Source of the DNA: Fragilariopsis cylindrus CCMP1102
Taxonomy: Eukaryota; Bacillariophyta; Bacillariophyceae; Bacillariales; Bacillariaceae
Reading direction: 5' to 3'
Assembly (NCBI GenBank): GCA_900095095.1
Contig: FMBT01000308.1
Location: forward strand, 124,001-188,000
Length of the DNA: 64,000 nucleotides
Below the pieces are notes generated by a model. That model made no database searches. It saw nothing but the letters and a program-made list of their open reading frames with translations, and was not told where the DNA came from. The stretch's first letter is position 1, and every line of letters starts with the position of its first letter. The translations under genes and the position numbers were made by a program. Below, piece by piece: positions 9,866 to 21,065 of the stretch.

Positions 9866-10980
9866 ACTAAAAATGAAATGAAAAAAATCTATGAATAATA
9901 GTTGTTACCATTCTTTGTAAACACTGTTTTAAGATTGCAGTGTTTTTTCTCAATCGACGGATAAGGGTGTGGCAATACCTTAATACAAGATGAAAGAGAG
10001 GTCTCGAATACTACTCCTACAAACAGAGTCGTGCCGAGTCCTATCAAAAATAACTCGAATCGAATCGTCCCAACTTATTGAGGGGCCATTTTGTCACTCA
10101 ACAACACGTATGCTCTCTCTCTCTGAATGCTTATCCCCCCCCCCCCCCCAAGGAAATGGGCCGTTTCACGCATCCTCAATCCTCAAACAATATATAATAT
10201 AATATAATATGAGTCCAATCGGTGACTCATAAATCTTCGATGCATAAACACATATTGTTTTTTACCACAAATCAATAAGATATGAAAATTATATTCACAA
10301 CTGATCACCTACCTCCACTCCATAAATTTGGCTGTAATGATTTCCTAATCAGAATTGTTTCTTACTACTATATGACTATGTATTAATGTCCATTTCCACC
10401 AGATAAGTATAACATCTTTGTAGTTAGCAATTATGAGATTTATTCTAATTAATGAAGAAATCTAGTCCAGTCAAGTTCTTGGTGCAGTATACTTATGAAA
10501 GTTACTGTACTGCTACTTGTGTTCTATCAAATTGCTAGGAGCATAGAGACAAACCAATGCAACATGCAGGCATACATGTCTTTGAGATTAATGATCTCAC
10601 GTTATTTGTGTTACAAAAGATCTCTTTTCACTGTTTCTGACGATCGTCGTCCATCGTCAACTAAAGTAGAGCATCATGATTTGGGGGAGGTGATTTTCTC
10701 GATTTTCTTCGATCAATTTGTTTTTCGTCCCACGTCCATACGCGCGCGCCTATCACACACGTGCTACTTTAACTTGAAATTTAAAATTCCGAATCTTATC
10801 CATTTTAAAAAATAGATTTCTAAATTACAGCAGTATGATTGTTTCTGTACTTCTGAAGTACAGTCAATAGGCAATACTAGTACTAGTACGATGACATTGA
10901 CATAAAAGGGCATCATCAACCTTCATATAAGAGACAAATTTATAGATAAGTAGTAACAGTGCGTGTAACGAATACGAAAG
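9866..10980. other. Intergenic region, no gene seen
   Basis: AT-rich sequence with a 15-base C run and a short ATATA tract near 10190-10210. The 106-codon ORF at 10495-10815 is not convincing: it has mixed composition, no family similarity and no good flanks. Confidence 0.5.
10135..10149 (+). repeat. Poly-C homopolymer, 15 bases
   Basis: An uninterrupted C run, conspicuous in an AT-rich region. It could form a G-quadruplex or i-motif-like structure, and its length is likely to be unreliable in the assembly. Confidence 0.9.
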
Positions 10981-12909
10981 ATGACGTCCCAATTTTCACT
11001 CATCGCGACGAAGGATGTGATCTCGGTCATCCTTTTACTATTATCGTTATCGACGATAGGCGTATTTGGGGAAAATGATGGTTGTCCAATGTGGTTGGCA
11101 CCTAGTTACACAACCACATTGTCAGCTGACTTTCCTAAATATGGCTTGTTTGCGGGTCAAGCTTATACGCAAGACTCTATCCTCCCATTTTCTGAATTAG
11201 CAATCCCGCTAATAGATTTCTTTGCTGATTTCAATCGCGGAAAGCCTCATGGTTCGGATGTTTTGGAGTTTTTAGAGAATTATCTATGGACACAGGAAAA
11301 GATTGGCTCGATGTGGGAGGGCGTCATAAGTGCACCCGGTATTATTCCCGGTATTGGTGTGTTAGCGAACTACCATTCTACATACTCGAATGCTGATTTC
11401 TTACAAGCATCCATCTTGCTGAGAGAGATAAAGGACGATGAGTTTAAAAAGAAACCCGGTGAAGCGAATCTTATCAGAGGAGCAGTGACGCCATATTCTA
11501 ACGCAACATTAAAGGCGACGCAACATATCCCAGCTGGGATGGAAATTTTTGCTGACTTTGGAGAAGTTTGGGATGGAAATTTTACGGAGAATATCTACCA
11601 AGACAAAATCCATCGTTACGATTACAATATCGCCGACGAGATAGTCAATAAAATGGTCGACTTGTACGAAAAGCATCCTGGTCTTAGCCTCGATATGAAA
11701 GAAGACATAATGGACTTTATGCTTCAGAAAGTTTTAACTACGGTAGCTGGACCCAATGCAAAGACGATTAATTCTCTTATTCCTGACAATCCACGTAAAC
11801 TCAAAAAGGTGCAAGAAGCTGGTGGGACTTTCATGTATCGATACCGGGATATGATCAGAACGAGTGAATGGCTTGAAGAGAATGGATTTTGTTTGGATAC
11901 CATCCGTCAGGGTGTTTCTACCATCCCCAACGCCGGACGTGGAGCTTTTGCCGCTAGAGATATCAAGGATGGAGAGATAATCACAATAACTCCCATGGTC
12001 CATATTGCAGACAAGGATTTGCTGACTATGTACCGCATTGAATTTGTTGAAAACGAGGAAGACGATACAGAGGAGGCAGAATACGATGAAACTGAAGGAC
12101 CGCTTGGTAAACAAATCCTTCTTAATTATGCGTTTGGGCATCCTGAAAGTTCCATGATCTTTGTACCGACAGGCCCTCAAGTGACTCTCATCAACAATGG
12201 TGCTAAGGATGCCAATGCACGCGTGAAATGGGCAGAGTCTAACGACCCCATGGAAAATCCAAGTAGTTATCTTGACTTGTCTGTGGATGATATGGCCCAG
12301 GTGAAAGAATCAGTTCTAATGATGAAAGTAGTCGCTGCACGTGATATTGGCGTGGGGGAAGAAATTACAATTAATTACGGAAATTCGTGGCAAAAAGCCT
12401 GGGATTCTTATGAGGAGAAATGGAAAATAACCAAAGAAGGAAAGCCTCACCCATTAAAAGCTGAAGATCTAAGAATCATGTACAAGAATAAGCCATTAGA
12501 AACACCCGAAACTATCGAAGAAAATCCATACCCCGATGATATATTGACTTTATGTTTCTTATTTACAGATGAACGTCCCGATGGAGAACAAATGACTAAT
12601 CAAGAATTTGGTACGGAGATTAACAAATTTGTTGGACCAACTAAATATGAAGCATACGATTCGAAGAGTTTATACTTGGTCAGTGTTATAGACCGTATGG
12701 AGGCACCGGGATTCTTTTATAATTACACGGTCCGTGCTAGTCTAGGCGACGACGAAGAAGAATTTGCGGATGTTATTGATGTACCACACTCTGCCTGTAC
12801 CTTTTTCGACTCGCATTATTCAAGTGACATTCATCTAGAGGATGCTTTCCGTCATCCTATTGGTATGCCTGAGTCACTAACTCCGGTCTCTTGGAGAAAT
12901 TTGAGATAA
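10981..12909 (+). CDS. Secreted SET-domain protein with two SET-like modules
   Basis: This intact 642-residue ORF starts with a signal peptide (hydrophobic stretch ISVILLLLSLSTIGVFG). Residues about 50-215 form a degenerate SET-like unit (KYGLFAGQAYTQDSILPFSE, then PAGMEIFADFGEVWDGN). Residues about 310-480 form a fuller one: IPNAGRGAFAARDIKDGEII, VTLINNGAKDANARVKWAE and RDIGVGEEITINYGNSW. In classical SET enzymes the NHS/ELxxDY signatures bind S-adenosylmethionine; here INNG and EEITINYG occupy those places. The C-terminal 150 residues are unassigned. A signal peptide on a SET protein is odd because most act in nucleus, cytosol or plastid. The protein may be secretory or cell-wall-associated, and catalytic activity is uncertain. 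Confidence 0.82.
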   Translation: MTSQFSLIATKDVISVILLLLSLSTIGVFGENDGCPMWLAPSYTTTLSADFPKYGLFAGQAYTQDSILPFSELAIPLIDFFADFNRGKPHGSDVLEFLENYLWTQEKIGSMWEGVISAPGIIPGIGVLANYHSTYSNADFLQASILLREIKDDEFKKKPGEANLIRGAVTPYSNATLKATQHIPAGMEIFADFGEVWDGNFTENIYQDKIHRYDYNIADEIVNKMVDLYEKHPGLSLDMKEDIMDFMLQKVLTTVAGPNAKTINSLIPDNPRKLKKVQEAGGTFMYRYRDMIRTSEWLEENGFCLDTIRQGVSTIPNAGRGAFAARDIKDGEIITITPMVHIADKDLLTMYRIEFVENEEDDTEEAEYDETEGPLGKQILLNYAFGHPESSMIFVPTGPQVTLINNGAKDANARVKWAESNDPMENPSSYLDLSVDDMAQVKESVLMMKVVAARDIGVGEEITINYGNSWQKAWDSYEEKWKITKEGKPHPLKAEDLRIMYKNKPLETPETIEENPYPDDILTLCFLFTDERPDGEQMTNQEFGTEINKFVGPTKYEAYDSKSLYLVSVIDRMEAPGFFYNYTVRASLGDDEEEFADVIDVPHSACTFFDSHYSSDIHLEDAFRHPIGMPESLTPVSWRNLR

Positions 12910-13644
12910 GCAAGAATAGAATCAATTGAGGTCAGATTTTTTCAAAGTTTGCACCATTTATATAGCATATATATTACGCAGCATGTTCTAGCTAGTGAAA
13001 ATCGTATATGCTTTTTCTTATTTTGCCCCGAATTCAATTGCTTACAGAAAGTACTATAGAATGTTGTGGTTTCTTTGTCAACACAAGATCTTACCGGACG
13101 AGCAGTAGTAGTAGTAGTAGTAGTAGTAGTAGAAGCTGTTGATGTTGATTATATTATGACAACACCATTAGATTATGGTATTTATGAAGGTGGTAATAAT
13201 ACTAGCGATAGTCCATGTTCTATTGATAATCAAATTAGTACAGAAACTGTTACATATTTAGCACCATTATTATTACCTAATAGTAATAATATTACTGATG
13301 ACGAGAAGTACAGCGGTTCATTTTGTGACAGTTCTATATCACAAATGTTTGATAATAGTAACGGTGATATACAAAATGTAACATGGATATAGATAGGGCC
13401 ACTACAGACATCATCTTTGATTGAAAAAAATCGTAGTAATTCTAAAGCAATCAATTATCCACTACTTTGTCCGAAAAATTTAGATAGACCCTTTCTTGCC
13501 CATCAGCCGAATTCATTCCCCAAGGTTTAAATAGATGAACGCAAAGAGACGGGTAATATGCAGACAGCCTGATAGGATATCACCACACCACGAACAAAAA
13601 TTAGCGCGCGTTGTTGTACTACAGTATATAAGTAAGTGTATCTT
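12910..13644. other. Intergenic region with one possible small exon
   Basis: An open plus-strand frame at 13066-13392 starts at a repeat-encoded Val run and continues into a non-repetitive Ser/Asn/Thr-rich stretch. It has no in-frame ATG before the repeat and no recognised similarity. It could be an exon of an unseen gene; I do not call it. Confidence 0.4.
13104..13131 (+). repeat. (AGT)n microsatellite
   Basis: About nine tandem AGT units, encoding the Val run of a doubtful ORF. Confidence 0.9.
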
Positions 13645-14313
13645 TTACTTTTTCTTCTTATTACCAATCAAATTTTCTCTGAACTTATTAATCTTTTGAA
13701 TGTTTTCTTCCTGTTGATTTTGTTGGTAGCTCATAAAGAATAGAGATGAAATTCCAACTCCGAGAAAGATTAACATAACAGGAAATGGTCGAGGTAGAGT
13801 TTCTGCTATTGTTTCTGTTGTTGCGCTGCTATTGTCATCATCAATTAGAAGATTCTTCAAACATCCCAATGTAGGATTATTATAGTAACTTGAAAGAATC
13901 AAAGGAATAGAACCTATAGCTGTCCGAAAGGGAAGACTAGAAAAATCATTACCGTCCATCGGTTGATACATTAACCAGATAAGACTTAAGCAGCATAATA
14001 TTTGCATAATTTCCATCATAGAATCAGAGAAACAATAGTAAACCGAGTCCCAAAATCCAATAACATTGAAATTTTTATTCCAATCCTTAATTTTATCGTT
14101 ACAAACAGATACTGGTTTTGTAAATTGTTTCAAAACGACTACCAGTACCATTACACTAATTCGTTGAAGTTGTGCCCGCCAAGCTTTATGTAGCGTAAAC
14201 ATTTGTTTTTGACTCACATCCAACGCAACTCGAGCCTTATCGAATTGCTCTTGTAGTTTTATTATTTCCTCCCCATCATCATCGCCGTCGTCGTTGACCT
14301 TCTTGGTATTCAT
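13645..14313 (-). CDS. Unknown membrane protein, 222 residues
   Basis: A single intact ORF with an acidic N-terminus, a short coiled-coil-like stretch (residues 20-45) and three to four hydrophobic segments: about 52-65, 100-116, 130-150 and 178-196. It ends in a Lys tail (NKKKK). A C-terminal KKxx-like sequence can retain membrane proteins in the ER, but the match (KKKK at the very end) is also just a basic tail. I recognise no family. The ATG lies in a clear context and the next upstream sequence has stops. Confidence 0.55.
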   Translation of the reverse strand: MNTKKVNDDGDDDGEEIIKLQEQFDKARVALDVSQKQMFTLHKAWRAQLQRISVMVLVVVLKQFTKPVSVCNDKIKDWNKNFNVIGFWDSVYYCFSDSMMEIMQILCCLSLIWLMYQPMDGNDFSSLPFRTAIGSIPLILSSYYNNPTLGCLKNLLIDDDNSSATTETIAETLPRPFPVMLIFLGVGISSLFFMSYQQNQQEENIQKINKFRENLIGNKKKK

Positions 14314-15585
14314 TTTACTGCTGCTGTTGCTGCTATTGTTCGTCTTTCCGCCCTTGATGGTTAGTTCTTGTTACTTCTTGATAACTTGTCGTCGAAAAAG
14401 TGAATTCACAGATTAGAAAATTATTTATTCATTCGAAAAGGAACCCGGATAAGATCTGTCTGTTTTCCGTACGTCCTTAGTGGATTTGGAAGCACTTTTA
14501 GTTTCCCTAGTTACTCTTGTCTTACTCCTATCCATTGGGATGGATGGGACTGGACAATTAACATAGTCAGTCAAAGTACCGTATGCAATAAGGATACGAG
14601 AAGTCATACCCGTGCCGTGTTGACATTGAGGCAGGGCTCTCTTATGTCAATGTCTTTGAAACAAAAGATAAACATTAAGAAGTCAATGGAAAAGCTGAAC
14701 TGGTGGGTGTCGATGATGCAATGAATTTTGTTGAATGGATACAGCTATTTGTCAAACAACAAATCAAATCACTGAATGATTATCTGTCCTAAAGAAAGTA
14801 GGATATGGTGCAATCATCCAACAACAGGACAATACAAGTACAGTACAGTTGGAAAACAATGGGAAATCATCAAGTACCAAAATAACTTGGCATATCAACA
14901 TCAGATACTTCTATGTAAGTAGCAAGAATATTAAGGATGGTAGTATGTGTGTCATATACTGGCCAACCAAATAGATGGTACTGGAAAAATATTACAATGA
15001 ATGAATCACGAAACGAATTGTTTAGAAACTTAGTAAGTACCAATTTAGGGGCGCGCTTATTTTCAGTGTCACAGAATTTGAAGAGAAAGATTCTAAATAA
15101 TTGTCACGCGAATCAAGAAGTGCATGCGAAGTGTCAAGAAAACACAATACGACGACTGACTGAAAATCATTGTTGTTCTGAATAAATGAAGAGTATTGAC
15201 TTGAGATACACTTACATTTTCTTTCTTACCTATAGAAGTCAGTTGGTATTGTTATCGGTTGCTACCAATTTTCTTTGAGTTCATACTTCGTATCGTGTGT
15301 AGAATCAGCTTGTCAACATTGTATTCAATATGATGGCATTATCAAACACTAATCACACTCCGTAAGTGTACACTTGTGTACCATATACAGTACGCCATGC
15401 TTTCTATGGTATGTTTTCACTGTTCTAATAGAAACATTTCTCCCTGTCATCATGATTTGATGGATGATAATAATGTTATCATGGTACCGTTTTCTAAAGT
15501 AATTTGAATCGGTACTATATTTAGCTTCATTTCTTTCCTAATTGCGATCTCGTTTCATGCGAGTGTCTATCATCGCTTCCATCTC
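14314..15585. other. Intergenic region, no gene seen
   Basis: About 1.3 kb with two short ORFs (14425-14607 minus, 14937-15185 plus) that show no family similarity. Nothing else supported. Confidence 0.5.
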
Positions 15586-17755
15586 ATGGAAGAAGGATTG
15601 AAGGAGGCTGCACATATTTATTTCAATTTAGAATGGGATGAAATGAAGGCTTTGCAATTACATAGGGAAGCAATTCAGTTACATCGTGTTGGTATCAGAG
15701 ATACGATCATGGCATATGAATACGCCTCTGAGGCTGATCGATTGGATGAGTATGTATTCCAAGAAGAGAAGAATGTTCAAGAATTATACAAGGACGTTAA
15801 GGAAAAAGAAAGGAAGCTCAAATTGATAAGCGAGAAAGTGCTTGTGGGGAATGAGCAGTTTTGAAGATAATCGTAAAGGGACCGAGTATACGATAAAAGG
15901 AATGGAACTAGCACGACAAGCACAGGAAGAAAATGAACGTTCGGAAATGATGATGAACTGCACAGCTGAACAGGAAGAGGAGGGGAAGAAAAGTTGCTTG
16001 AGGCACAAGCTGCTCTAACTGCTTCGGGAGAAATTATGAAAAACAACACGGAAATAAATAAGGGTATTTGTAAATGGGCTTCTTTGGTGTGTAAAGCAAT
16101 TCATAGTATTGAAAACACTGGTGGAAATCGCTCCCTTCCAGTACAAGCAACAGATATGTCGATCAAGGCCAACAAGATATGCAGGATGCACTTCAGAATA
16201 TTCGTGACGCCCAAACAGAGCGTTCACAGGCTATTGAACTACATAGGATCGCATCGATGCATACCAACGAATCAACAGAGATTCTATTTGAAGCAGGCGT
16301 ATTCAAATATCAATCCAAGATTGATCTAGAGGAGGCTATCGAAAAACGAACAGATGGAGATCATGAAGAAGATGAGGCAATTGGGGAGGAGAATAAAGCC
16401 ACCAATGAGGAAAATGATATCGCATTAAAGGAATACGAGATTCAGAATGATATTTATGATAGCGCTGCGTTCGTCAATAGGGTTATGAATGATCGCAACG
16501 AGGAAAGAATTGTTGAGGAAAAACTCGATCGTGATTTGATGCTCATAAAATTTCGGGAAAATCAACTAGAAGAGAAGACGAACGAAGCGACCCATCATGT
16601 AGCAAGGGCAGGGTGGGAGGCACTCGTCGCTTCTGTAGCTGGAGGATGTTTACTCGTTGTGGTAATAACCCGTATCGTTGGTACGTTTCGCTATCAACGA
16701 CCCCTTCTATGGGTAGTTCGAGACGAACCATATTTTTCACAAGATATGATATATCTCTTTAATCACGTTTGCATCTTCTTGCTATCTATGGGTTATATCG
16801 CTGAACTTTTGAAGGATTTTCACAACCATACCAACATTGCACGCGTGGGAATAACCGTTATCTTCGCTTTGGTTGCTGCTGTTCTACAAGTCACCTTACT
16901 TCATCTCATTCCATCTTTTATGGCCACTTCAGAGACTCAACTCTTCATTCCGGTTCAATTCGATTATTGTTTCGAAAAGTGTGCTCAAGAAGGGTGTGAT
17001 TATCGCGCTTGTTTCTGCCATTGAGATGCTTCTCTGCTGGTGTTGGGTGGGTACCATGGCTTTTACGCAAGTCGATAAGGTGAACACTTACGTGGTTTGG
17101 TTTTTCGTCCTAATCATTTCTGTTTGTTATACAATTCATATTCAGAACCACAAGTATGCCGTCGCCGATGATTTATCAGTACATTTAGATGATGTTGAAG
17201 ATCAATCTAGCAACCACAACAATGGGCAGTCAAAAAATTATGAAAGTGATCATTTTGATAGCATGAATAAAGGTGATGAAAGTGATTCATTGTTACAGCT
17301 TGTATTCAAGGAAGTGCTACTAATAATCCGGGATCCGTCCAAGGTTCTTGCCAAGGCTATAAGTCGTCAATTCAGGGTTCAAAAATATCCGTTGTGTCTT
17401 CATCTTCAATGCGATCGATTCAGTTGGAAAGTGTAGAGTCTGATGAATACGGGTTACTGTCAAACATCTTCCGAGCACACCTTTCTACGTCACCACTCGA
17501 ATTTTCTTGGGAGTCAGAGCTTGAGAAAATCCGTTTGCTTTTTGAAATTTTAATCGCTTCCTTGCAATTTGGATCATTCGTAGGGATCTAGCGCTGATTC
17601 GAAAATTATCCCCACTCACTGCTGGTCTTGTTTGGGGGGCATTACCTCTTTGGATACTGAACATTTTCCTGGTTGTCATCGTTGCCACTGGTGCTGTTAT
17701 GTTTGCCGTGCAGAAGATTGGGAAAGATAATCTACACTTATTACGTGGAGCTTGA
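15586..17755 (+). pseudogene. Coiled-coil multi-pass membrane protein, frame broken several times
   Basis: Coding sense runs along the plus strand but switches frame near 15862 (extra T in TTTT), near 15985 (A run), around 16140-16170, near 16995, near 17390 and near 17578. Taken together the product would be about 720 residues. It has a long helical N-terminal half rich in Glu/Lys and repeated Q-L-H-R-type heptads, a first membrane helix (LVASVAGGCLLVVVITRIVG), several more between 16740 and 17130, an acidic cytosolic segment and a last membrane helix near 17640-17700. It ends at TGA 17753-17755. I do not recognise the family. The frame changes could be real decay or assembly indels; similar breaks occur in conserved genes of this window. 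Fully open stretches between breaks and the lack of internal stops favour a recent origin or base-call errors. Confidence 0.6.
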
Positions 17756-18152
17756 ATACGATGCAAACTCCAAAAAGTGCATCATCCATATTTCATATTT
17801 CATAATTATATCAAAGGGAACTCCGTGTGAACATGTATGATATATTAAATGTATTAAATTCTTTAGAAAAACACTCAATTAATATTTTATCATTGTTGTT
17901 GATTTGTTGTTATATAGTGTATTCTAGATATGGTGGAAATAGCACTGATAGAGAATAGAAAACAAGAGACAACACATAACTTAGTGAAACATTGCCTGAT
18001 GATAACAGCTTGATTGACTGCCAGTTTTGTTCAAAGAATGATGGATAAATTGTGCTGAGTTATTGATGCAAGTACACAAAGAAGTCAAATTAAAGCAGTC
18101 AGAATTTCACAATGGTGTATAATCATTATCTGTATTTATTCATTGAACAATG

Positions 18153-18154
<2 letters not shown>

Positions 18155-18185
<31 letters not shown>
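18155..18185 (+). repeat. (AC)n microsatellite
   Basis: About fifteen AC units. Confidence 0.95.
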
Positions 18186-18187
<2 letters not shown>

Positions 18188-19053
18188 GTGGAACAAGTGA
18201 AATTGAGTAGGAAAGAAATTACCTTTTCTCCAGTCTGACTTCAATAATTCAAATATTACAATTCCCCATACTGCCTTCTTGTGTTCCTATTTCTAAAGAA
18301 GAAATAAATGTAAAAGTAATTCAAATTAGCTGTCACCACGATTTAAAGAAAAAGACAAAGAACAGACAGTCCTCTCCATGATAAGATCATCATATTGCTT
18401 TACCTACTGTATGTAATTTTTTTTCTATCAGGGAGATTTTTAAAATCAGGTTGCAGTTGCATGGCATGGCATGGGAGGCAGCTGGTTTGAACTGTGAAGT
18501 ACTAGTAAAAGAGCATTAGATGTTAACCTGGTTATACTGAGTTGTTGGGTACAATTTGTATGTAAGTTACTACATTTAATTACTGTACTACAGTAATAAG
18601 TAAATACAGTAAGGTTACTGTACAGCAATACAAGTACTTCCTCCAGCGAACGCAAACTACAAATTGGCTATCTATTGGAATTATCACAGCATAAATACGC
18701 GTCGAACCCCTTAAAAGCTTCGTTTTCTTTTCTTTTTTCGTACATTTCGCATTTTGTAGGTAGATTTTAATGGGTTGATTTGCGTTTGTGCCATGATAAT
18801 TCCACGCAACAACCTAATGCGCAGTTTGCGTTCTCTGGAGGAAGTAGTAAGTACTCGAAGCGTGAGTGTGAATACCGTATTAATAAATAACACTTATTGT
18901 AGAGCGAACTCATCCAAGACTGACTCGACTCCCTCGACTCAATTATATGGTGGTAGCGTTGTGTTGAATGTTGAATGTCGATTTTAGATGACCGTTGAAA
19001 CTACGACAAAAGAACATTCTGTAAATGCAACACATATACACTAAATCACACAA

Positions 19054-19080
19054 ACACACACACACACACACACACACACA
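19054..19080 (+). repeat. (AC)n microsatellite
   Basis: About thirteen AC units, within 900 bases of the previous AC tract. Confidence 0.95.
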
Positions 19081-19299
19081 TATCGATAGAGGTCCGCGAT
19101 GAAAAGTGAGAGGTAAAAAAGTCAAAACTGTTTGGCTGAGTATCAATCTGAAAGAATCCACAGTTTCATTAGAGTAGTAAAGGTTGAACCAGACGACGAA
19201 ATCGCTATATTTTCCATAATTATTTGATCATTGTTGGTAGATACATTAGCACGAAGATATATTATATTTACCATCGTCACGAGAACGTTTTTTTTAAGG

Positions 19300-20210
19300 A
19301 TGAGTACAAGGAACTTACAGGAATTGATAGAATCACAAGTTATCTCTCCAGATAATACGATTAATCAAGTGTTAGAGCTCAACAAACATATAGAAGGACT
19401 TCAAGAGAAGATTTTTAGTTTGCATGATGAGAATGAAAATTTGAGTGCTACGAACGAGTCATTCTTGACGGAAAGAGGAGGATTCATTCAAATGATTCGA
19501 GATCTTAACAAAGAACTGAAAGAAAATAAATCGTCCGCGGTCTCTATGGAAAAGAAACTTCGAGTAGAAGTGAAAAGCATTCAAGCAAGTTGGGACTCAT
19601 TATACGAAGACCATTGTGAACAACTGCAGTTGAACAACAACAACATCAACAACCAACAACAACGAACCAAAGCCGGTAAAGGTGGAAGGAGAGGAAATGG
19701 TCCTCATCCGAATCCGAATTGCAACAAATAAACCATGTCCATGAGGACTCCACGACTTGCTCGTCGACGACGGCAACTACACCCGATAATAATAGCCAGG
19801 AAGTTAATACCGTGACAAATCAAGCTGAATTGTTACGAAAGGTGGTGAAAAAGCAAGCAGTATCCCCTTCGAACACAGTTAGTCCAATGTTACTAAAGTT
19901 ACATGAATTAGAAGCCGAAAATAAAACTTTAAAGAGTGCAGTTGTACGATTACAAACTCAATACAAGGAAGAAAAATACAAAAATGAGCATAATAGTTCC
20001 GAGTCTTCTTCAAACAACTGTGTAGTACCATCATCATCTATTCGAGGATTATTCGGCTTCTCAAAGAGATCCTCTCAGAATGTAGTAGGCGCAACGTCTT
20101 CTGCACCTCCTGTTTCTACCTCAACATGGGGGAGGGTGCCGAACAGAAATTTGCAAATTGGTAGTCAAGATAGTAATATTAATCTAAATATCATTAATGA
20201 TGATGAATGA
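19300..20210 (+). CDS. Coiled-coil protein (one frame break)
   Basis: The first part (ATG at 19300, about 140 residues) is a coiled coil with heptads such as NQVLELNKHIEGLQEKIFSL and IQMIRDLNKELKEN. Around 19675-19690 the coding sense moves to another frame. In that frame a Ser/Glu-rich segment continues into LLRKVVKKQAVSPSNTVSP, a second short coiled coil (LLKLHELEAENKTLKSAVVR), and a Ser-rich tail with SSIRGLFGFSKRSSQ. Total about 300 residues. I checked for an intron at the GTAAAG near 19677 and found no acceptor that keeps the frame. The overall pattern resembles tethering or golgin-like coiled-coil proteins, but no family is recognised. Confidence 0.6.
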
Positions 20211-20507
20211 ATACTCCTACGATGATGATAGGGAGGGAAAAAGCTTTGGATGGCGGTAAATAAAGTAAAAATCGGACATATTAGGGATCAATGAGGAGAG
20301 AAGAAGAGAAAATACCATGTAGTTGTACCGCAATTCATAGGCTAAATAGTATAAGATCCATTGATACTCTATATAAAATATCATATGCACAACTAGACTA
20401 TTAATACAATAGTTCAATATGCTTTTTGTTGGAAAATATTTTTTAATTAAAACTTTGTAATTCATTTTGTGTAGTGAAAATCTGAGCAACTGTGCAAAAC
20501 GATTCAA

Positions 20508-20579
20508 TCCGTCATAGTATAGTGGCTAGTATCCCCGCCTGTCACGCGGGAGACCGGGGTTCGATTCCCCGTGACGGAG
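20508..20579 (+). tRNA. tRNA-Asp (GTC)
   Basis: The cloverleaf is complete: acceptor arms TCCGTCA and TGACGGA (20508-20514 with 20572-20578), discriminator G, anticodon stem CCCGC/GCGGG around the loop CTGTCAC with anticodon GTC at 20541-20543, and a T-arm GGGGTTCGATTCCCC. No intron. Internal A and B boxes are present in the D- and T-arms. A TTTT tract follows at 20583. Confidence 0.97.
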
Positions 20580-21065
20580 TCCATTTTGCTAATTTTTATA
20601 ATATTCTAAATATTCAACATCATAAATGTTTTGATTTTGCTACCTTGTACAGTAACGTTAGTTCCGGCTATTTATGTGATACTACCGTAACATCATGAAT
20701 ATGCTGACGATTTTCCCATCAATGTAAGACTTTATTCTTGTAGCTAGTAGCAGATAATTAGACCGGGGGAAATGTATGTGTATATCTACTTGCAGTGAAG
20801 AAATGACAACCACAAACAGTAACTCCAGCACTCAAAAGAATCATGCATAATTCATACTAAATCCATCTAAAACTTATTTGCATGATAGTTTTATCATGAA
20901 AGATGCAGTTTCTATCAAATCACATCTTTCCTACTAAATGTCTGTCAATTCAGCCTTTCATCGTCGTCATCAAAGAGTTCAATAATGCTAAGACAAAATT
21001 CAAAATGTTTTAGAAATTGTATAGTTTTGTTCTAATACTATTAAATAGTTCATTATCTATATATC
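20580..21065. other. Intergenic region, no gene seen
   Basis: AT-rich sequence between tRNA-Asp and the 3' end of the importin gene. Confidence 0.5.

Larger units (their letters stand above)
17756..19299. other. Intergenic region with two AC microsatellites
   Basis: About 1.5 kb without a supportable gene. It holds two (AC)n tracts. The short ORFs at 18711-18893 and 18775-18987 overlap on opposite strands and look accidental. Confidence 0.5.

Noticed and set aside
10495-10815. 106-codon ORF as a gene.
   Set aside because: No similarity, no compositional bias of coding sequence, isolated in a long AT-rich gap.
15859-15870. TGA at 15862-15864 as another Sec codon.
   Set aside because: The coding sense continues one base out of frame (extra T in a T run), not in frame, and no redox motif is near.
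18155-19080. The two AC tracts as ends of a mobile element.
   Set aside because: No other shared flank, no terminal repeats and no coding sequence between them.
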